This document shows positions 32,700 through 41,122 of a stretch of DNA of 64,000 bases, in pieces. The number at the start of each line of letters is the position of its first letter. The first letter of the stretch is position 1. Origin of the DNA: Streptomyces dangxiongensis (lineage in GTDB: Bacteria; Actinomycetota; Actinomycetes; Streptomycetales; Streptomycetaceae). The translations under genes and the position numbers were made by a program. Location of the stretch: assembly GCF_003675325.1 (NCBI RefSeq), contig NZ_CP033073.1:8021192-8085191 (forward strand), read 5' to 3'. The notes below the pieces were generated by a model. It was given only the letters and a program-made list of their open reading frames with translations, was not told the origin of the DNA and ran no database searches.

Positions 32700-34073
32700 G
32701 TCTGTCAAACGAGCGGTGTAACTGGGTTGTTGGAGTTACTGGCGGGCTGCAGAGAGGCGGCCGTCGAAGGTGATGTCGAAGGCATTGAGTGCGGTCTTCC
32801 AGCGCATGGTCCAGCGGGCTTGTCCCTTGCCGGTGGGGTCCAGGGACATGATGGCCATGTAGACGCACTTCAACGCGGCCTGCTCGTTGGGGAAGTGCCC
32901 GCGGGCCTTGACTGCCCGCCGGATCCTGGCGTTGACGGACTCGATCGCATTCGTGGTGCAGACGATGCGGCGGATCTCGGTGTCGAAGCGGAGGAACGGC
33001 GTGAACTCCTCCCATGCGTTCTCCCAGAGCCGCACGATCGCCGGGTATTTCTTGCCCCAGGCGTCGGCGAACTCGGCGAACCGATCAAGTGCGGCCTCCT
33101 CGGTTGCCGCGGTGTAGACGGGCTTGAGGACACGCGCGATCTTGTCCCAGTCCTGGCGGGCGGCATAACGAAAGGAGTTCCGCAGCAGGTGGACCACGCA
33201 GGTCTGGACCGTGGTGCGGGGCCAGACGGTCTCGACCGCGTCGGGCAGGCCCTTGAGTCCGTCGCGGACCAGCATCAGGACGTCGTTGACACCGCGGTTC
33301 TTGATCTCGGTGAGGATGTGCATCCAGTGCTTGGCGCCCTCGCCGCCGTCGCCGGCCCACAGCCCGAGGATGTCCCGCCGGCCCTCGACAGTGACCGCCA
33401 GGGCCACGTAAATGGGCCTGTTGGCTACCGCGCCGTCACGGATCTTCACGTGGATGGCGTCAATGAAGATCACGGGATAGACGGCGTCGAGGGGCCGGTT
33501 CTGCCATTCGGCCATGCCGTCGAGGACCTTGTCGGTGATCGTGGAGATCGTCTGGCGGGACACCTCGGCTCCATAGACCTCGGCCAGGTGGGCCTGGACC
33601 TCGCCGGTCGTCAGGCCCTTCGCCGCGAGCGAGATGACCATCTCGTCCACGCCGGACAGACGCTTCTGCCGCTTCTTGACGATCCTCGGCTCGAAGCTGC
33701 CTTCCCGGTCGCGGGGCACGGCTATCCCGACAGGGCCGACGTCGGTAAGGACGGTCTTGGCGCGGGTGCCGTTACGCGAGTTGCCGCCGTTCTTCCCGGC
33801 CGGATCGTGCTTGTCATAGCCGAGGTGGTCGGTGATCTCACCCTCCAGAGCGGACTCCAGGAGCCGCTTGGTCAGCTGCTGCAGCAGCCCGCCCTCGCCG
33901 GTCAGCTGGAGGCCTTCGGCCTGAGCCCGGCCCACCAACTCGTCAATCAGCCGATCGTCCACAGACTTCGCCGGCACCGCCTCAGACGGCGCGACGGGTT
34001 CAGCCTCGGTCATGTTGTTGCTGGTCATCGATGCATCTTCCGTGATCGGGAGTTACACCGAACGTTTTACAGT
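32700..34073 (-). mobile_element. IS256-family insertion sequence, copy 2
   Basis: The element is nearly identical to the copy at 27996-29366, in the same orientation, with the same imperfect terminal repeats. It is 1374 bp long. No 8-bp direct repeat was found at its flanks (left ...tcgtgggg, right cctccgcg...). The two copies bracket the RiPP precursor, the IS110 remnant and the CRISPR array. Confidence 0.88.
32736..34028 (-). CDS. IS256-family transposase, copy 2
   Basis: The 430-aa DDE transposase (Transposase_mut) has an intact frame and all conserved blocks: VIFIDAIHVKIRDG, a TVQTCVVHLLRNSF block, and TTNAIESVNARIRR with the catalytic Glu. It keeps the Ala codon in KKYPAIVRLW that copy 1 has lost and a Tyr in NRPIYVAL. 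The start ATG (MTSNNM) is just inside the right terminal repeat. It appears functional. Confidence 0.93.
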   Translation of the reverse strand: MTSNNMTEAEPVAPSEAVPAKSVDDRLIDELVGRAQAEGLQLTGEGGLLQQLTKRLLESALEGEITDHLGYDKHDPAGKNGGNSRNGTRAKTVLTDVGPVGIAVPRDREGSFEPRIVKKRQKRLSGVDEMVISLAAKGLTTGEVQAHLAEVYGAEVSRQTISTITDKVLDGMAEWQNRPLDAVYPVIFIDAIHVKIRDGAVANRPIYVALAVTVEGRRDILGLWAGDGGEGAKHWMHILTEIKNRGVNDVLMLVRDGLKGLPDAVETVWPRTTVQTCVVHLLRNSFRYAARQDWDKIARVLKPVYTAATEEAALDRFAEFADAWGKKYPAIVRLWENAWEEFTPFLRFDTEIRRIVCTTNAIESVNARIRRAVKARGHFPNEQAALKCVYMAIMSLDPTGKGQARWTMRWKTALNAFDITFDGRLSAARQ

Positions 34074-34074
34074 C

Positions 34075-34361
34075 CCTCCGCGGGTGACAGCGGCGGCTCC
34101 ATGGCCTCCGTTAGCTGGAGCCGTTCAACGTCGAAGAGGTCAATACCCACGGGGGGCAGCGTCTCGGTCACCGGGTCATCGTAGAACTTTGACGTCGGGC
34201 CTTGACCCTGAGTGGGACCGGGCTCGTTGTGGGTTTCGCCAGTGTGTAAAAGATCGGTTGGTGTTTGTGCTGGTCAGCGCTGTTTTGCCTGGTCGGTCTG
34301 GTGAGGGTTAGCGGTTGTGGGTGGGGCGTCTGTGTTGTTCGGCGAGGTGGTCGAGTTGTAG
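34075..34361. other. Remnants between IS256 copy 2 and the IS3 element
   Basis: The minus strand at 34075-34190 reads FYDDPVTETLPPVGIDLFDV and then ERLQLTEAMEPPLSPAE, an open, protein-like fragment cut by IS256 at one end; the family is unknown. A second IS3-like end motif (GGGCCTTGACCCTGAG) occurs at about 34197, matching the start of the IS3 terminal repeat at 34362. The interval may therefore contain the end of another, deleted IS. Confidence 0.4.
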
Positions 34362-34389
34362 GGCCTTGACCCTGATTCCTGGACACGGG

Positions 34390-35290
34390 TTATGCGGCTT
34401 GGGTCAGCGTAGTTGGTGTCGTTCGGAGGGTGTTCTCGTAGGCGGTCGGGCTGCGGTGGCCGAGGCGGGAGTGACGGCGTCGGGTGTTGTAGCGATGGAG
34501 CCAGTGGAACGCGTCGAGGCGGGCCTCGCGCTCGCTGGACCAGTGCTTTCGGCCCTGGAGCGTCTCGCGTTTGAACGTCGCGTTGAAGGACTCGGCGAGC
34601 GCGTTGTCCGCGCTGGAGCCGATCGCGCTCATCGACTGGCGGACGCCGGCCTGGCGGCAGGCGTCGGCGAAGGCCCGGCTGGTGTACTGGGCCCCGTGGT
34701 CGGTGTGCATGACCGCCCCGGCGAGGCTGCCGCGGGTACGTTCGGCGGCGGCCAGGGCGTCGGTGACGAGGTCGGTGCGCATGTGGTCCGCGATCGCCCA
34801 GCCGGCCAGGCGGCGTGAGGCGAGGTCGATGACGGTGGCCAAATACAAGAACTTCCCGCCGTCCAGCGGGAGATAGGTGATGTCGCCGACGTACTTCGTG
34901 TTCGGCTCGCTTGCCGTGAAGTCGCGGCCGATGAGGTCCGGGGCCTTCGCCGCAGCCGGGTCCGCAACAGTGGTGCGGTGTCTGCGGCGCAAGCGCACGC
35001 CCGCCAGACCGGCGCCCCGCATCACCCGCGCGATCCGCTTGTGGTTGACGCGTTCGCCCGCTTCGCGGAGCTCGGCCGTGATCCTGGGGACGCCATAGGT
35101 GCCGTCCGACTCGCGGTGCACGGCCCGTATCCGGGCAGCGAGGCGAGCGTCCGCTGCCTGCCGGGCGGCCCGATCCACGGCCGTTCGCCCGCCAGTGGTA
35201 GAAGCTGGAGCGGGCGATGCCCACGATGGTGCACAGCCGCTTCACGCCGTAACGGCGCTGATGGTCGGCGACGAACTGGAAGCGGTTCAC
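34390..35290 (-). pseudogene. IS3 OrfB transposase with an extra frameshift
   Basis: OrfB starts at 35290 (MNRFQFVADHQRRYGVKRLC, ARSSFYHWRANGRG), overlapping orfA by four bases. After about 35185 the conserved sequence continues in another frame: TYGVPRITAELREAGERVNH, the DDE core KYVGDITYLPLDGGKFLYLA, VMHTDHGAQYTSRAFADAC, and NALAESFNATFKRETLQG with the catalytic Glu. Normal IS3 orfB is a single frame apart from the orfA-orfB shift. The extra shift therefore inactivates this copy, unless the sequence is in error. Confidence 0.8.
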
Positions 35291-35592
35291 CAGCGCGTCT
35301 CCCCGGCGAAATACTTGGCCGCCTTCCGCAGGATCTCGCGCTCTTCCTCCAGCTCACGGACCTTTTTGCGCAGAGCGACGTTCTCCGCTTCCAGCGGCGT
35401 GGGCGGCTCGGCCGGCGCCTCCGCCCGTCGCCCCCGGGGCCGGCTCGCTCCGGCCGCTCGGACCCAGTTCCGCAAGGTTTCGGGATTGATCCCCAGATCG
35501 GCGGCGACCTGCCTGATCGTCGCCTCGGGCCGTGACCGGTACAGCGCGACCGCGTCCGCCTTGAACTGCGGCGGATAGTTCTTCATGACCAC
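35287..35592 (-). CDS. IS3 OrfA (helix-turn-helix transposase subunit)
   Basis: The 101-aa protein has the IS3 OrfA HTH (NYPPQFKADAVALYRSRPEA, RQVAADLGINPETLRNWVRA) and a C-terminal leucine-zipper-like coiled coil (ENVALRKKVRELEEEREILR). It binds the IS ends and normally forms the OrfAB transposase by programmed frameshifting into orfB, which here carries an additional shift. Confidence 0.9.
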   Translation of the reverse strand: MVMKNYPPQFKADAVALYRSRPEATIRQVAADLGINPETLRNWVRAAGASRPRGRRAEAPAEPPTPLEAENVALRKKVRELEEEREILRKAAKYFAGETRW

Positions 35593-35801
35593 GAGATATC
35601 CGTTCTCAGATCCTCAGGATCCAGTGTCTCGTGTGTCCAGGATCAAGGGTCAAGGCCCGGGGGCGTAGGGGAGCGTGCTGCGACACTGCCGGTCACCGTC
35701 AGGGATCCCCCGCTCCGGGTCCCCGTCGGGCCTGCGCCGCCGGACGTCCGTGACGAAGAACTGCAGAAGGGCCGGCCGACTGGCCGGGCCCTTCGTCGTC
35801 C

Positions 35802-36420
<619 letters not shown>

Positions 36421-36508
36421 CACGAACAAGTGTTACGGAGAGTAAGGAAACCAATCACCCTAGGTTGATGCATCTTCATCAATGTCCCGGGAGGCGCCCC
36501 CGGGGCTA

Positions 36509-37403
36509 GGAGTTGTCGTCAAAGTGTTCACGCCCACATCAGGAGCGATGCGAGGGTGACGGCTGCTTGGTAGGACTGGGCGGTCTTGTCGTACCTGGTG
36601 GCGATGCCGCGCCATTGCTTGAGGCGGTTGAAGCAGCGTTCGACGACGTTGCGGTGCTTGTAGACGCTGCGGTCGAAGGCCGGAGGGCGGCCGCCAGTGC
36701 TACCGCGCCGGGCCCGGTTGGCGACCTGGTCAGACCGTTCGGGAATGGTGTGGGCAATGCCGCGGCGGCGGAGCCAGGTGCGGATGGCTTTCGAGCTGTA
36801 GCCCTTGTCGCCGATCACGTGATCGGGCCTGATCCGGGGCCGGCCTGGCCCGATTCGGGGCACCCGTATCGCGTCCATCACGGCGGTGAACTGGGTGCAG
36901 TCGTTGGTGTTCCCGCCCGTCAGCACGAAGGCCGGCGGGCGGCCCGAGCCGTCGCAGGCAAGGTGAGTCTTGCTGGTCAGCCCGCCTCGGGACCGGCCCA
37001 GTTCCGGACCCCGGAGCCCCCTTTTCGGGCTCCGGCGGCGTGCTGGTGGGCTCGGACGATGGTGGAGTCGACCGACACCAGCCACTCGATGTCGCCCGCG
37101 GCATCCGCTTGCGCCTGCGCGGTTTGGAGCATCCGCTCGAAGGTTCCGTCCGCCGCCCACCGGCGGAAACGCGTGTGGAGGCTGGCCCACGACCCGTATC
37201 GCTCGGGCACATCCCGCCAGGCGACCCCGGTGCGGAACTTCCACACGATCCCGTTCAGGACCGTCCGGTCGTCCAGCCGGGGCCGGCCCAGCGCAGGCCG
37301 GGGCAGCAGCGGCTGCACGAGTTCCCACTCGGCATCGGACAGTTCATGGCGACGTATCACGACTCCATGATCCACAAAACAAGATCACTTTGACGACAGA
37401 CCC
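36509..37403 (-). mobile_element. IS5-family (IS427 group) insertion sequence with TA target duplication
   Basis: The 895-bp element has ends GGAGTTGTCGTCAAAGTG on the left and, complementary, GGGTCTGTCGTCAAAGTG on the right. It is flanked by TA (36507-36508 and 37404-37405) within CTA-G contexts, as expected for IS427-group insertion at CTAG. It carries the two-frame transposase on the minus strand and appears complete. Confidence 0.88.
36528..37375 (-). CDS. IS5/IS427-type transposase in two overlapping frames
   Basis: The first frame (36977-37375, MDHGVVIRRHELSDAEWELV) encodes the N-terminal domain and first catalytic Asp (WLVSVDSTIVRAHQHAAGAR). The second (from about 37020 to 36528) encodes LGRSRGGLTSKTHLACDGSG, the DHVIGDKGYSSKAIRTWLRR Asp, and RNVVERCFNRLKQWRGIATR with the Glu. 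The switch occurs at a run containing ccccctttt (37016-37024), as in IS427-group elements that use programmed ribosomal frameshifting. Both halves look intact, so it may be functional. Confidence 0.85.
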
Positions 37404-37414
37404 TAGTACTCCAG

Positions 37415-37790
37415 TCAGAAATCGTTGCCTGAGCTGGTTCTTCTTCGGTAGTGGCAGCGGCGGGCTGTGGCTTGGTGTCGTCTGCGCCAGAGGGACCAGT
37501 TCAGGGCATGTGCAACGGGTCCGAGGCGGGGTGTGGGGCGGGGCAGCAGAGCGTCCAGGAGTCGGCGGACTTCTGCCACGGTGAAGTGGATGGTGCTGGT
37601 GGGCTCGTTTCTGCGGCCCCCCTTTCGGTGGTCTGGGCTGCGACGGCGGCCAGGAACGCGTGGGCGAGCATGGCAAGTGTGATGTGCCGGTACCAGCCCG
37701 GGTAGCGGCGAACTTCGTACTGGTCGAGGCCGCATTCGTTCTTCGCTGCCTGGTGTGAAGTGTCTTCTTGGTGCCAGGGGCCGCACGTCG
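37415..37790 (-). pseudogene. C-terminal fragment of an IS701-family transposase
   Basis: The minus strand reads [20 protein letters not shown], then [20 protein letters not shown], then in a second frame [20 protein letters not shown] and [20 protein letters not shown]. It corresponds to the last third of the transposase seen at 19194-20512 but is clearly diverged from it. It is a dead fragment next to the IS5 element. Confidence 0.75.
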
Positions 37791-37829
37791 CTTCTCTGCC
37801 ACCACCGGATTCCTTGACCATGTGCCCTG

Positions 37830-38228
37830 ACCTGGTGAGATCCTAGTTCGGCCTACTGGCGTCTAGTGGCACCAGTTGCTGGCAGATAGTGGCACCAGCC
37901 AGAACAGATTTGCGGCACTTCCCCAGACGACTTCGCTTGTTAGGACGCGCGTTTCCAGGGGTGGGGTCAGGGCGTACTCCATCAACTGACGATCACGGTG
38001 AGGGCCCGCTTGATGGTGAGGGCTGGGCGTGTTTGTCGAGCTATGCGGTGTGTGTAGGGGCAGCGGCCGTGTTGGGGGAGACGTGGCTGCGAGCGGTGTG
38101 CTGTGCGGCGGTTCAGGGCGTGGTCGGCCGGGACATCGGATGCCCGTTCCTTATCGATCGGCACGGCAGGCAGCACCATCGTGGCGAGTCCGCCGCAGGC
38201 CGGCCCGTGTGTGCATTTGGGTATGGCG
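37830..38228. other. Intergenic region, nothing recognised
   Basis: No family or strong ribosome binding site is visible. A repeated motif TAGTGGCACCAG occurs at about 37865 and 37888, flanking GTTGCTGGCAGA. It could be a minor duplication or binding site. Confidence 0.4.
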
Positions 38229-39206
38229 CTACTTGCCCCTGAGGTCATCGATCCGACGCTGTTCCCACCAGTCTTGGATCATGTCGAGGCGCTTGACGGA
38301 CGGTTCGATACGGCTCAGGGCTCGGTCCAGGTTGAGGAACGGCACCATCAGGCCGGTGAGTGACGAGGTCTTGGACTTCAACCCCTCTGCCTGCCTCGTC
38401 CAGGAGGCCAGGTGTTTGGCTGTGTCGCTGAGGCCGGTCAGCATACGCGCCATGTCGTCATCCGGCGGGGCCACGGCCGTTTCACCGGAGCTTTTGGAGC
38501 CGAGGAGTTGTTGGGCGGTAGCGACGGCTGTGGAGACAGCCTGGACTCGCTTCGCAGCGTGGTCGTGGAACCGGCGGGCCATCGATGTGAGATCGATGTC
38601 GACGCCTTCGGCCAGGCGGCCCCGAAGCTGGTGTGGCGTCACGATGGGGGCGGGGTCCGATGAAGCCATGACCCAGGCGATCGGTTTGTGTCGGCTGAGG
38701 AGTTCGTCCGCCAACACCCGGTAGGCCAGTACGAGGTCTGCGATCAGGTCGGGTTCCAGGGTGTCGCGGTGGTAGGCCGCGTTGCGGTATTCGTGCAGCC
38801 GGTCGAGTACGTCGCGTTCGTGGTCCGTCAGCACGCCCCGCTGCCTCAGGAACTTGGTCTTCTGGTCCAGATGGTTGTCCATCTTTGCCCGTCGGTCCGG
38901 GCCTACATGCTGGTCGATCAGCTGACTCAGCTGTCCGTCGAGCTGCCCGCCGCTGTCACGGAACTTCCACATCTCTTCGATGGTGCTGTCGGGGATTTGG
39001 AAGGCCAGTTGGGCGTTGACCTCACGGCCGATGATCACCTCGACTAGATGGTCCAGGAGGATGAGGGCAAGGCGATCGTGTGCTTGGTCGCCTGCCTCGG
39101 CACATCGCCGGATCTCGGCTATTTCGACCGCGAGCCAGTTCCACTGTTCGGAGTCCTGCGAGGCCGGGCGGTCCCAATCGGAAGCGAAAGGCTGCATGAG
39201 AGGCAT
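38229..39206 (-). CDS. HEPN-motif protein of unknown function
   Basis: The 325-aa, mostly helical, soluble protein has no named family that I recognise. Residues about 40-165 form a helical bundle ending in LDRLHEYRNAAYHRDTLEPD. R141-x4-H146, preceded by a charged helix, matches the RNase motif of HEPN domains (R-x4-6-H), which occur in toxins and abortive-infection proteins. The C-terminal half (about 200-325) is a long helical region (RRFHDHAAKRVQAVSTAVAT, SSLTGLMVPFLNLDRALSRI). It starts at ATG 39206 after a GGAGG-like stretch. It stands alone beside a TatD remnant and 1.2 kb from the ImmA/XRE pair, a defence-like setting. Confidence 0.75.
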   Translation of the reverse strand: MPLMQPFASDWDRPASQDSEQWNWLAVEIAEIRRCAEAGDQAHDRLALILLDHLVEVIIGREVNAQLAFQIPDSTIEEMWKFRDSGGQLDGQLSQLIDQHVGPDRRAKMDNHLDQKTKFLRQRGVLTDHERDVLDRLHEYRNAAYHRDTLEPDLIADLVLAYRVLADELLSRHKPIAWVMASSDPAPIVTPHQLRGRLAEGVDIDLTSMARRFHDHAAKRVQAVSTAVATAQQLLGSKSSGETAVAPPDDDMARMLTGLSDTAKHLASWTRQAEGLKSKTSSLTGLMVPFLNLDRALSRIEPSVKRLDMIQDWWEQRRIDDLRGK

Positions 39207-39414
39207 GACTGCACCCTTTCATCCTCCCTCCGGGCGACCACCAGGTGAGATAGACAGCCACTGAGGCGACCCACCGCCCAAGGGCGATCGGTGCGGCGCC
39301 ACCCGAGGCCCGCACCAGTGACCTTCGCGCTTACTGGTCCGCTCGGATTCCCACGCTGTGGTTGCTCAGCGCCCAGCCGCGACCGTGAGGAACGGGGCGT
39401 AGGAGGCGCTTGAC

Positions 39415-39613
39415 GCTGCGGTCATTGGGGAAGTCCAGTGGCGCCGAGGAAACGCTGTTGGTTGCCGCAGATGTGCCGGCGGCTTGTTCGGGTGTCAGCG
39501 CCCAGCAGGTGGCGAGGCGGGCGACGACGTCGGAGGTCTGCCGGTCGAGCGGGGTGCCTGTTGTGACGGGCGAACGGGCCATCGGTCTCAAGGAGGACAC
39601 GGTCGGGCGGCAA
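39415..39613 (-). pseudogene. TatD-family nuclease C-terminal remnant
   Basis: The minus strand reads PPDRVLLETDGPFARHN, then in another frame TPLDRQTSDVVARLATCWAL, then back to HICGNQQRFLGATGLPQ. TETDGPF and the final N-x2-R-F-L are TatD hallmarks. TatD homologues occur in housekeeping and in QatABCD anti-phage operons. No other qat gene is visible, so the origin is open. Confidence 0.55.
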
Positions 39614-39798
39614 ATCCCACGGAGTGGGGCCTGAGGCCGGGCCGCGGCCGCCGCAACAGGCGCCGGCCAGCGTTGCCCACTACAACGGCGACGGGCACCA
39701 CTTCAGCCGGGCGGCCCTCGGACGCCGTCCCGTGACCTCGGTTTCGAACCGAGGTCGCGGCATGGAGTGAGCCTCTGCCCCGTCGAGGTCTGAAGAGG

Positions 39799-40386
39799 TT
39801 AGGCGAACCCATACTTCCTGGCGGCCCGCTCGGCCCGAACCCGCGGTCCCTTCATCTGCATTTGAGCGAACTGCTCGCTGACTCCGTAGGTGTTGGCCAC
39901 ACGCTCGTTGTCCCAGCCGCGGTAGGCCATGCGCTGTGCTGCGATGAGCGGAACCAGTAGTTCGCCGGCCATGAAGGTGGCCTGCTTCTCTTGCACGGGG
40001 TCGAACTGGCGATTGTGGTCCTCGCCGAGCACCACACCGTCGAAGGAGTGCTCCAGCAGGTGGTGCCCGAGCTCGTGGGCGATGTTGGAGCGACGCCTGA
40101 CGAGCTTGTGGGACTCGTTCTCCACTATCACTCGCGCACTGCCGAGAGGCACCAGAGCGGCAGACCAGGACGAGGAGCTCTGCACGGTGAAGTGGCTGAG
40201 AGCCTCGTCTCGCAACTCGAACCTCAGCAGACCCTCGAGGGTGTACACCTTGATTCCGTGCTCCTCGGCGAGGGCGTAGGGATCGAGGGGGTCGAGGGGA
40301 CCCAAACTCAGCCCGGCGCGTTCCTCCTGCGCGACCTCACGCATCAGCGCCTGCGTCCAGCGCAACTCAGTGGCTCCGGGATTCAC
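39799..40386 (-). CDS. ImmA/IrrE-family metallopeptidase
   Basis: The 195-aa protein has the zinc-peptidase motif H104-E105-L-G-H108 in NIAHELGHHLLEHSFDG, followed by a helical region with FMAGELLVPL typical of ImmA/IrrE. Such enzymes cleave a partner XRE repressor to release transcription, as in ICEBs1 ImmA/ImmR. The gene overlaps the upstream XRE gene by 20 bases and starts at GTG 40386. The pair is divergent from the ubiquitin-like operon, with repressor-like palindromes between them, so proteolytic induction of that operon is a reasonable inference. Confidence 0.9.
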   Translation of the reverse strand: MNPGATELRWTQALMREVAQEERAGLSLGPLDPLDPYALAEEHGIKVYTLEGLLRFELRDEALSHFTVQSSSSWSAALVPLGSARVIVENESHKLVRRRSNIAHELGHHLLEHSFDGVVLGEDHNRQFDPVQEKQATFMAGELLVPLIAAQRMAYRGWDNERVANTYGVSEQFAQMQMKGPRVRAERAARKYGFA

Positions 40387-40747
40387 GCTCGGCGCGGAAC
40401 CGCCGGGCCGCGGCGCTGATCACCTCTTCGAGGTACGCAACGTCGTCGCCGCTGAGATCGCTGCGCGCCCGCAGTAGGGGAACGAGTGACGCCACCAGCT
40501 CAGGCTCTTCCCGGACGGATCCGTCACGGGTTGTTACGTAGAAGGTCTCCGCTGGCATGCGCAGCCACGTCGTCATGGCTGCGAATGCGGTGACGTCCGG
40601 CTTCAGCCCGTTGGCCATACGGGAGATGGTCGAGGCGCTCACCCCGAGGTCCTTGGCGAGCTGTCGCCATGACAGCCCCTTTTCGATGCGTGCCGCATCC
40701 AGCGCCCCATGCAGGGCCTGCACGTCCACGGTCGGACTCTCACTCAT
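40367..40747 (-). CDS. XRE-family helix-turn-helix repressor
   Basis: The 126-aa protein contains a lambda-repressor-type HTH (ALDAARIEKGLSWRQLAKDL, GVSASTISRMANGLKPDVTA) at residues about 12-68 and a C-terminal helical tail (DVAYLEEVISAAARRFRAER). It is co-transcribed with the overlapping ImmA peptidase gene. Two similar TGCTCGA-type sites lie in the 117 bases between this gene and the divergent Ubl gene. Confidence 0.9.
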   Translation of the reverse strand: MSESPTVDVQALHGALDAARIEKGLSWRQLAKDLGVSASTISRMANGLKPDVTAFAAMTTWLRMPAETFYVTTRDGSVREEPELVASLVPLLRARSDLSGDDVAYLEEVISAAARRFRAERESRSH

Positions 40748-40768
40748 GCCTGTCCCCGATTTTCGTCA

Positions 40769-40824
40769 CTGCTCGACTTTTCGATCACCCCTGGTACAGT
40801 GTAACTGCTCGACATTTCGAGCAG
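40769..40824. promoter_or_regulatory. Operator/promoter region of the XRE-ImmA and Ubl operons
   Basis: CTGCTCGA-CATT-TCGAGCAG is a perfect 8-bp inverted repeat at 40805-40824. A degenerate copy (CTGCTCGA-CTTT-TCGA) lies at 40769-40784. Between them TCGACT (40773-40778) and TACAGT (40795-40800), 16 bases apart, form a possible sigma-70-type promoter towards the Ubl gene. An XRE dimer at the two sites would block it. Confidence 0.65.
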
Positions 40825-40864
40825 TGATGCACTTTCGCGTCACCGTGTGCGCGACAGGAACGCC

Positions 40865-41122
40865 ATGACGCAGGACCGCGGGCCCAAGCCCGTCACGATC
40901 ATCGTCAACACCCGCTCCCACACCTGGGAGACCAAGGAGATCACCTACGAGCAGGCCGTCGCCCTGGCCTACCCCGGCCAGCAGCCGAACGAGCAGGACA
41001 CCTACACAGTTCAGTACAGCCGCGGCCGCGACGGACACGGATCGGGCAGCCTCACGGCCGGCCACAGCGTCCGGGTGAAGGAGGGGATGATCTTCGATGT
41101 CTACCGTACTTCTCGCTCGTGA
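40865..41122 (+). CDS. Ubiquitin-like protein of the bacterial multiubiquitin (PF14452-like) family
   Basis: The 85-aa protein reads PVTIIVNTRSHTWETKEITY, EQAVALAYPGQQPNEQDTYT and VRVKEGMIFDVYRTSRS. This matches the single beta-grasp unit of bacterial multiubiquitin-domain proteins. The C-terminus is RTSRS, without a Gly-Gly, so processing or an unusual tail must be considered. ATG 40865 has AGGA 9 bases upstream. It overlaps the E1-like gene by 26 bases. In known bacterial Ubl operons the Ubl is activated by a ThiF/E1 protein and attached to targets or used as a signal. Control by the divergent XRE/ImmA pair is inferred. Confidence 0.85.
   Translation: MTQDRGPKPVTIIVNTRSHTWETKEITYEQAVALAYPGQQPNEQDTYTVQYSRGRDGHGSGSLTAGHSVRVKEGMIFDVYRTSRS

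Larger units (their letters stand above)
34362..35657 (-). mobile_element. IS3-family insertion sequence
   Basis: The ends are inverted repeats: GGCCTTGACCCTGATTCCTG... at 34362 and, on the complement of 35657, GGCCTTGACCCTTGATCCTG.... The 1296-bp element carries orfA and orfB on the minus strand, overlapping as usual in IS3. A clear 3-bp target duplication could not be confirmed. Confidence 0.85.

Noticed and set aside
27996..34073. Definite composite transposon formed by the two IS256 copies
   Set aside because: No target duplication at the outer or inner ends was found, so the mobility of the whole block is not shown; kept only as a possibility.
32577..34184. 535-codon plus-strand frame across the CRISPR array edge and IS256 copy 2
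   Set aside because: It is the reverse complement of the IS256 transposase; the same artefact appears at copy 1 (27924-29486).
39415..39613. QatABCD defence system
   Set aside because: Only a broken TatD-like C-terminus is present; no QatA, QatB or QatC sequence is seen, and housekeeping TatD is an equal source.
40865..41122. Ubl protein as a MoaD/ThiS sulfur carrier
   Set aside because: It lacks the C-terminal Gly-Gly of sulfur carriers and matches the multiubiquitin-type sequence pattern, with a DUF6527-like partner rather than cofactor biosynthesis genes.
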